Shown: positions 60,687 through 64,000 of the stretch, piece after piece
How positions within the stretch are numbered: position 1 is the stretch's first letter
Layout of the letters: each line of letters opens with the position of its first letter
Assembly: GCF_013186535.1 (NCBI RefSeq)
Contig: NZ_JABMCZ010000002.1
Span: 1,116,001-1,180,000 of the forward strand
DNA length: 64,000 bases
Source of the DNA: Nocardia terpenica
GTDB lineage: Bacteria > Actinomycetota > Actinomycetes > Mycobacteriales > Mycobacteriaceae
Direction: 5' to 3'
The notes under the pieces: model-generated
Database searches by the model: none
What the model saw: the letters and a program-made list of their open reading frames with translations, nothing else
Told to the model about the DNA's origin: nothing
Translations under genes and position numbers: made by a program

Positions 60687-61535
60687 CTACGGCCGCGTCT
60701 CGCCGGAGGAGGGGCCACGTTTCGGGTGCCGCGGCACAGGGGCAGGTGAGAATGTGACGTGTTGCCATGGGCCGTCGCCTTCCGAACCTCGGACGTACAC
60801 GTCTTCCGAGAGTCGGAAGTACATGATTCGAATGCTCCCGTCGCCGGGGTCGCACAGGTGCACCTGCGCGGCCTCGTCATCGTCCTCCTCAAGGCGGGGG
60901 GCGGAGGTGTTCCACATGTCGTCGAATTCGCGGGCCTGCCGCAGCGGCTCGATGAATGCCTTGACTTGACTGTCGGGGACAAAACCCTCGAGTAGCTCCC
61001 GGCAGTCCCGGACCAGTCCATGACTGTAGCGGTACCATTCAACGGGGTTCGCGTAAACGATCTTGGCCCATCGGCTCAGCAAGTGCCATTGAACGACACT
61101 GACGCCTTTCCGCAGGCCGGGGAAGCTGTGAGTGAGTGCGGCATTGGCGGCAATGATCCGGCTGGTGCCCGGATGGTAGTAGCACGACGGATACGGATAA
61201 CTGTGCACCACACTGAGTTCGCGGTATGTCGGCTCTATGGCGGTGACACCGTCCAGTTTCACACGGAGCACAGCGGGATCGATCAAACCCAGAAGCCGCC
61301 TCTTGGTAGTGGCCGACAAGTCGAGCACCAGAGCGATTTTCGCAATCACCTCCTTTCCCGCTCGCCTTTTGCCGGTCTCGATCTGGGTGATCAGCGATTT
61401 CGACAGTCCTGCTTGCTGTGCCAGTTCGTCCTGGGTCAGCTTTCTCTCTTTCCGATAACGCTGCAGGATCGCCCCCACCGGCATGTAGTGATCACGTTCA
61501 GTCCGTAGCTGTGGATTGTCCCTCTTCCCGGCCAC
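60687..61535 (-). CDS. XRE regulator with MmyB-like ligand-binding domain
   Basis: About 282 aa. HTH at residues about 20-75 (KLTQDELAQQAGLSKSLITQ); then a MmyB-type (MLTR_LBD) region: YYHPGTSRIIAANAALTHSF and KGVSVVQWHLLSRWAKIVYA. GTG 61535 is taken because AGAGGGG lies 7 nt upstream; ATG 61484 is a possible shorter start. May sense a small hydrophobic ligand. Convergent with espG. Confidence 0.75.
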   Translation of the reverse strand: MAGKRDNPQLRTERDHYMPVGAILQRYRKERKLTQDELAQQAGLSKSLITQIETGKRRAGKEVIAKIALVLDLSATTKRRLLGLIDPAVLRVKLDGVTAIEPTYRELSVVHSYPYPSCYYHPGTSRIIAANAALTHSFPGLRKGVSVVQWHLLSRWAKIVYANPVEWYRYSHGLVRDCRELLEGFVPDSQVKAFIEPLRQAREFDDMWNTSAPRLEEDDDEAAQVHLCDPGDGSIRIMYFRLSEDVYVRGSEGDGPWQHVTFSPAPVPRHPKRGPSSGETRP

Positions 61536-61956
61536 GTCTTCACCCCTCTGTCCGATACGCCCTTGGCCTTGGTCGCCGACAGCGTCAACCATCCCCTCGC
61601 TGCGCTGCGAGCGCGGGGCCCCGACAGATCCAGCTCTCTCCAGAGCGCGTGTTTCCGTTCACAGCCCCGGTGTGAGCGTGATCCTATCTGCGTCGGCGCG
61701 CTATCGCTACGCATATCACCCTGCGCGACAACCCCTTCCCGGTCCCGGACCGGTGGCTGTCCAGAGCGCACCGATGTGCGCAGTGCCGGTTGTCGGTGCG
61801 GGACAACGAAGACCGCTGACTTGCGGGCGTGTCAGCTCGTGGCCGGCGCCGCGGCGTCGCACGTGTCAGACAGAGATCGCCGGGATCAACGACGAATCGT
61901 GATCGGCATCCCCCCGAACCGATTTCCACCCGTTCGAGACTCGGCGATCGACCTCC
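61536..61956. other. Intergenic, no gene seen
   Basis: No frame with protein character. It contains the probable promoter of the MmyB-like regulator at its left and nothing distinctive elsewhere. Confidence 0.4.
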
Positions 61957-62598
61957 TCAGTCGGTAGTGGCTTGCCGGATGAGTTTGTGGAGTTCAGGTT
62001 CGGGGATGTGCGTGCGGGCGATCTCGGCGAGGGCGGTGAGATGCGTGTGGGCGAGGAGCAGGGGTCGGGGGGACTCGGTGAGGGCGGCGAGTTGGTCGAG
62101 GGGAATCCAGTGGCCGTGCTCGACAACGCTCTGGGTGGTGTGGGGGTCGCCGTACTGGTAGGCGGTGTCGAGGACGGCGCGGACCGCGCCCTGGATGCGG
62201 GTTTCGAGATCGCGGCGGGTTCGGTCGGGGGCATCGGGGGCATCGAGATGGGTGAGGGCGTGGCCGAGGTCGCGGCCGGCCTGCTCGTAGTGCATGGCCC
62301 TGACGAGCAGGTGGATGGTGAGGGCGGCGAAGGTTTGATCGACAGTGGTAGGGGCACCGGGGAAATCGGGGACGCGGGTTTCGTACCAGGCGGCGGGGTC
62401 GGGGACCGGGAGGTCGGGGGTGGGCACGGTCTTCTGCAGGGTGGACAGTTGATCGGCAATCGAGCGCAGGGTGGCCGCTGCCGCGTCGGCGGTGGTGCGG
62501 CCGTCTTGCCAGACGCGCCTGATGGCGACGGTTTCGTCCGGGTGGTCGTCGAGTAGTGGGGTGTCGTCGACTGGCTGGTGGGCGGGATCGTTGGTCAT
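61957..62598 (-). CDS. Hypothetical protein, 213 aa
   Basis: ATG 62598 behind CAGGAG. Helical, soluble: LRSIADQLSTLQKTVPTPDL, HLLVRAMHYEQAGRDLGHAL, AVRAVLDTAYQYGDPHTTQS. No recognised family. GC at third positions is very high, as in native chromosomal genes here. Confidence 0.65.
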   Translation of the reverse strand: MTNDPAHQPVDDTPLLDDHPDETVAIRRVWQDGRTTADAAAATLRSIADQLSTLQKTVPTPDLPVPDPAAWYETRVPDFPGAPTTVDQTFAALTIHLLVRAMHYEQAGRDLGHALTHLDAPDAPDRTRRDLETRIQGAVRAVLDTAYQYGDPHTTQSVVEHGHWIPLDQLAALTESPRPLLLAHTHLTALAEIARTHIPEPELHKLIRQATTD

Positions 62599-62796
62599 GA
62601 GGGCGTTCTCCTGTCGGGTTGGGTGATTATCGGGCGCGGTGGGTGAGGCCGAGGGTGTCGAGATCCTGCTGGTCAGACCCGGATCGGCAGCGAGCCGGGC
62701 TAGGTGTCTGGTCGGATTCGCCGCCCGTCCGGTCATCGGGGAGCTGCCCGCACTGCGTCTGTGGGCGTGAAGCTTGTTGCTTCGGCACATCAGCCG

Positions 62797-63966
62797 CTAG
62801 CTCCGGATCCGGACCGGAAGTGTCGCTGGGCCACGCAGCACATTGTTGTCCGAATAGGTGGGGCTGCCCATCGCCTCCACACAGCCGCGGGCCAGCAGTA
62901 TGGTCAATGCGATGGTGGTCTGAAGCCGCGCCAGCGGGGCCCCGAGGCAGTAGTGCGGTCCCGCACCGAAAGACAGGTGATGCGCGGCGGGTCGCTGGAG
63001 ATCGAAGGTGTCGGGATCGGGAAAGACCTCCGGGTCGCGATTGGCCGCCGCTACCAGGGCGATGACCAGATCACCCTCAGCGATCGGATGCCCGGCGAAC
63101 GTGGTGGACGTCAGTGCGAGGCGGGGCACAAACTGGACCGAGGGATGCATTCGGAGGGTCTCTTCCACCACGGCGTCGACCAGGCTCGGTCGATCCCGCA
63201 GTGCCGCATACAGATTCGGCCGTCGGATCAGTTCCACGATCGCATTGCCGATCAGATTGACAGTGGTCTCGTGTCCGGCGAGGAGCAACAGTTCACATGT
63301 GGCGACGAACTCGTCCGGGCGGAGAGTATCACCGGACATGCCTCCGTCCGCGGCGACGAGGCGACTGATGAGATCCGGGCCGGGGCGGCGGGATCGCTGC
63401 TCGCGCAACGCCAGAAAGTACTCGGTGAACGAGCGATGTGCCCTGTCCCGCCGGTCTAGGACCCCCGGCGGAAGGTGAATGTCGAGGTCAGGGTCGAATG
63501 CCTGGGCCAGGTCGTGGGACCAGCCCGGAAACTTGGAACGGTCCTCGTCGGGTATCCCGAGCAGCTCGCAGATGACGGTCACCGGAAGCGGGCGGGCGAA
63601 TCCGCTGACCAGATCCACTTCTTCCGCGGTGACGGCGGCGTCGAGCAATTCTCCGACGATGTGTTCGATCCGCGGTCTGAGGCCCTCGATTGTCCGCGGC
63701 GTGAATGCGGCGGCCACCAGGCGCCGCAATCGCGTGTGTTCCGGTGGGTTCAGAAACAGGAACGATCGGGTGGGTTCGCGTTCGGAGCGGCCAGCTGGGC
63801 TATGGCCGAATGCGGAGTGACGGAGCAGCTGCGCGCAATCGGGATAGCGCAAGAATAAGTGTGCGCCCGCCTCATCGTGCAGGCTGCGTCCGCGCCTCCC
63901 CAGTTCACGATACCGACTGTAGGGATCGAGCCGGATCGCCGGATCGAACAGCCCCCACAACTTCAT
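62797..63966 (-). CDS. Cytochrome P450
   Basis: A 389-aa soluble bacterial P450. I-helix LLLLAGHETTVN with the oxygen-activating Thr, ExxR as EETLRMH, and the heme loop FGAGPHYCLGAPLAR with the axial Cys. Complete length. The N-terminal LWGLFDPAIRLDPYSRYREL is typical of CYP107-like enzymes from secondary metabolism, but no biosynthetic partner, ferredoxin or reductase is visible in the window. Substrate unknown. Confidence 0.92.
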   Translation of the reverse strand: MKLWGLFDPAIRLDPYSRYRELGRRGRSLHDEAGAHLFLRYPDCAQLLRHSAFGHSPAGRSEREPTRSFLFLNPPEHTRLRRLVAAAFTPRTIEGLRPRIEHIVGELLDAAVTAEEVDLVSGFARPLPVTVICELLGIPDEDRSKFPGWSHDLAQAFDPDLDIHLPPGVLDRRDRAHRSFTEYFLALREQRSRRPGPDLISRLVAADGGMSGDTLRPDEFVATCELLLLAGHETTVNLIGNAIVELIRRPNLYAALRDRPSLVDAVVEETLRMHPSVQFVPRLALTSTTFAGHPIAEGDLVIALVAAANRDPEVFPDPDTFDLQRPAAHHLSFGAGPHYCLGAPLARLQTTIALTILLARGCVEAMGSPTYSDNNVLRGPATLPVRIRS

Positions 63967-64000
63967 GAAACGACCCTACCGCCGAGAGTCATCGACCGAA

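Noticed and set aside
61957..63966. Secondary-metabolite cluster around the cytochrome P450
   Set aside because: No synthase, ferredoxin, transporter or tailoring gene is next to it in the window.
44204..64000. Second att copy for the tRNA-Ser(TGA) island
   Set aside because: No repeat of the tRNA 3' end was found by eye to the right; it may be outside the window, so no boundary is claimed.

Overview
The window is high-GC actinobacterial DNA. The gene set points to a mycolic-acid-containing actinomycete, most likely Nocardia or a close relative: an antigen-85-type esterase, EspG and EspC type VII secretion proteins, a DUF3558 lipoprotein, a mycothiol-dependent isomerase family protein and several Scr1-type (DUF5753) regulators. 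The genus is an inference. No rRNA or CRISPR array was seen.

The window is mostly a mobile-element landing zone. (1) Positions 1-16,949 hold two head-to-tail copies of one 8,797-bp integrative element inserted in the 3' end of tRNA-Ser(CGA). The first copy is cut by the window edge. Each copy carries a Scr1-type regulatory operon, a divergent operon of small genes, a DUF3631 ATPase with a prim-pol, an excisionase, an XRE regulator and a tyrosine integrase. (2) Positions 16,925-27,776 are chromosomal backbone: tRNA-Ser, tadA and its partner gene, tyrA, a glycolipid-binding-like protein, a heterodimeric ABC exporter, an MDMPI-family protein, a DUF998 protein, vsr and a C5 cytosine methyltransferase. 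(3) Positions 27,782-39,622 hold a second, related element (11.8 kb) in tRNA-Arg(ACG), bounded by a 35-bp direct repeat. It has the same replication-excision-integration end but different cargo: an EspC-like protein, a 644-aa WXG-type type VII effector with a glycine-rich hydrophobic C-terminus, and a four-helix membrane protein that looks like its immunity partner.

(4) Positions 39,589-44,203 are backbone again: tRNA-Arg, tRNA-Ser(GCT), a dienelactone-hydrolase-like protein, an aromatic aminotransferase, an Ag85-like esterase, a nickel/cobalt transporter and tRNA-Ser(TGA). (5) From 44,204 onward there is an older-looking island starting with an integrase beside tRNA-Ser(TGA). It holds a catalytically degenerate integrase paralogue, small orphan genes with matched promoters, a NYN-LOTUS protein, two duplicated gene pairs (one truncated) and a Scr1/DUF397 operon facing a chain of tiny genes. 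(6) Positions 54,502-60,655 are a divergent type VII secretion substrate/chaperone locus, followed by an MmyB-like regulator, an unknown gene and a cytochrome P450.

Three themes link these regions. First, two different elements share a non-coding left-end block of about 0.55 kb and integrase arm sites built as 11-bp-period TTGTC/GTGTC pairs, yet neither has a visible FtsK/TraB transfer gene, so they look like compact satellite-like or mobilisable elements. Second, an XRE regulator facing a small-gene operon recurs three times with homologous small genes. Third, the two element copies are identical except for about 18 differences, mostly 1-bp indels, all in the first 2.36 kb. Wherever the third element is informative it agrees with copy 1, so the broken genes of copy 2 are probably sequence errors and the tandem duplication itself needs checking.
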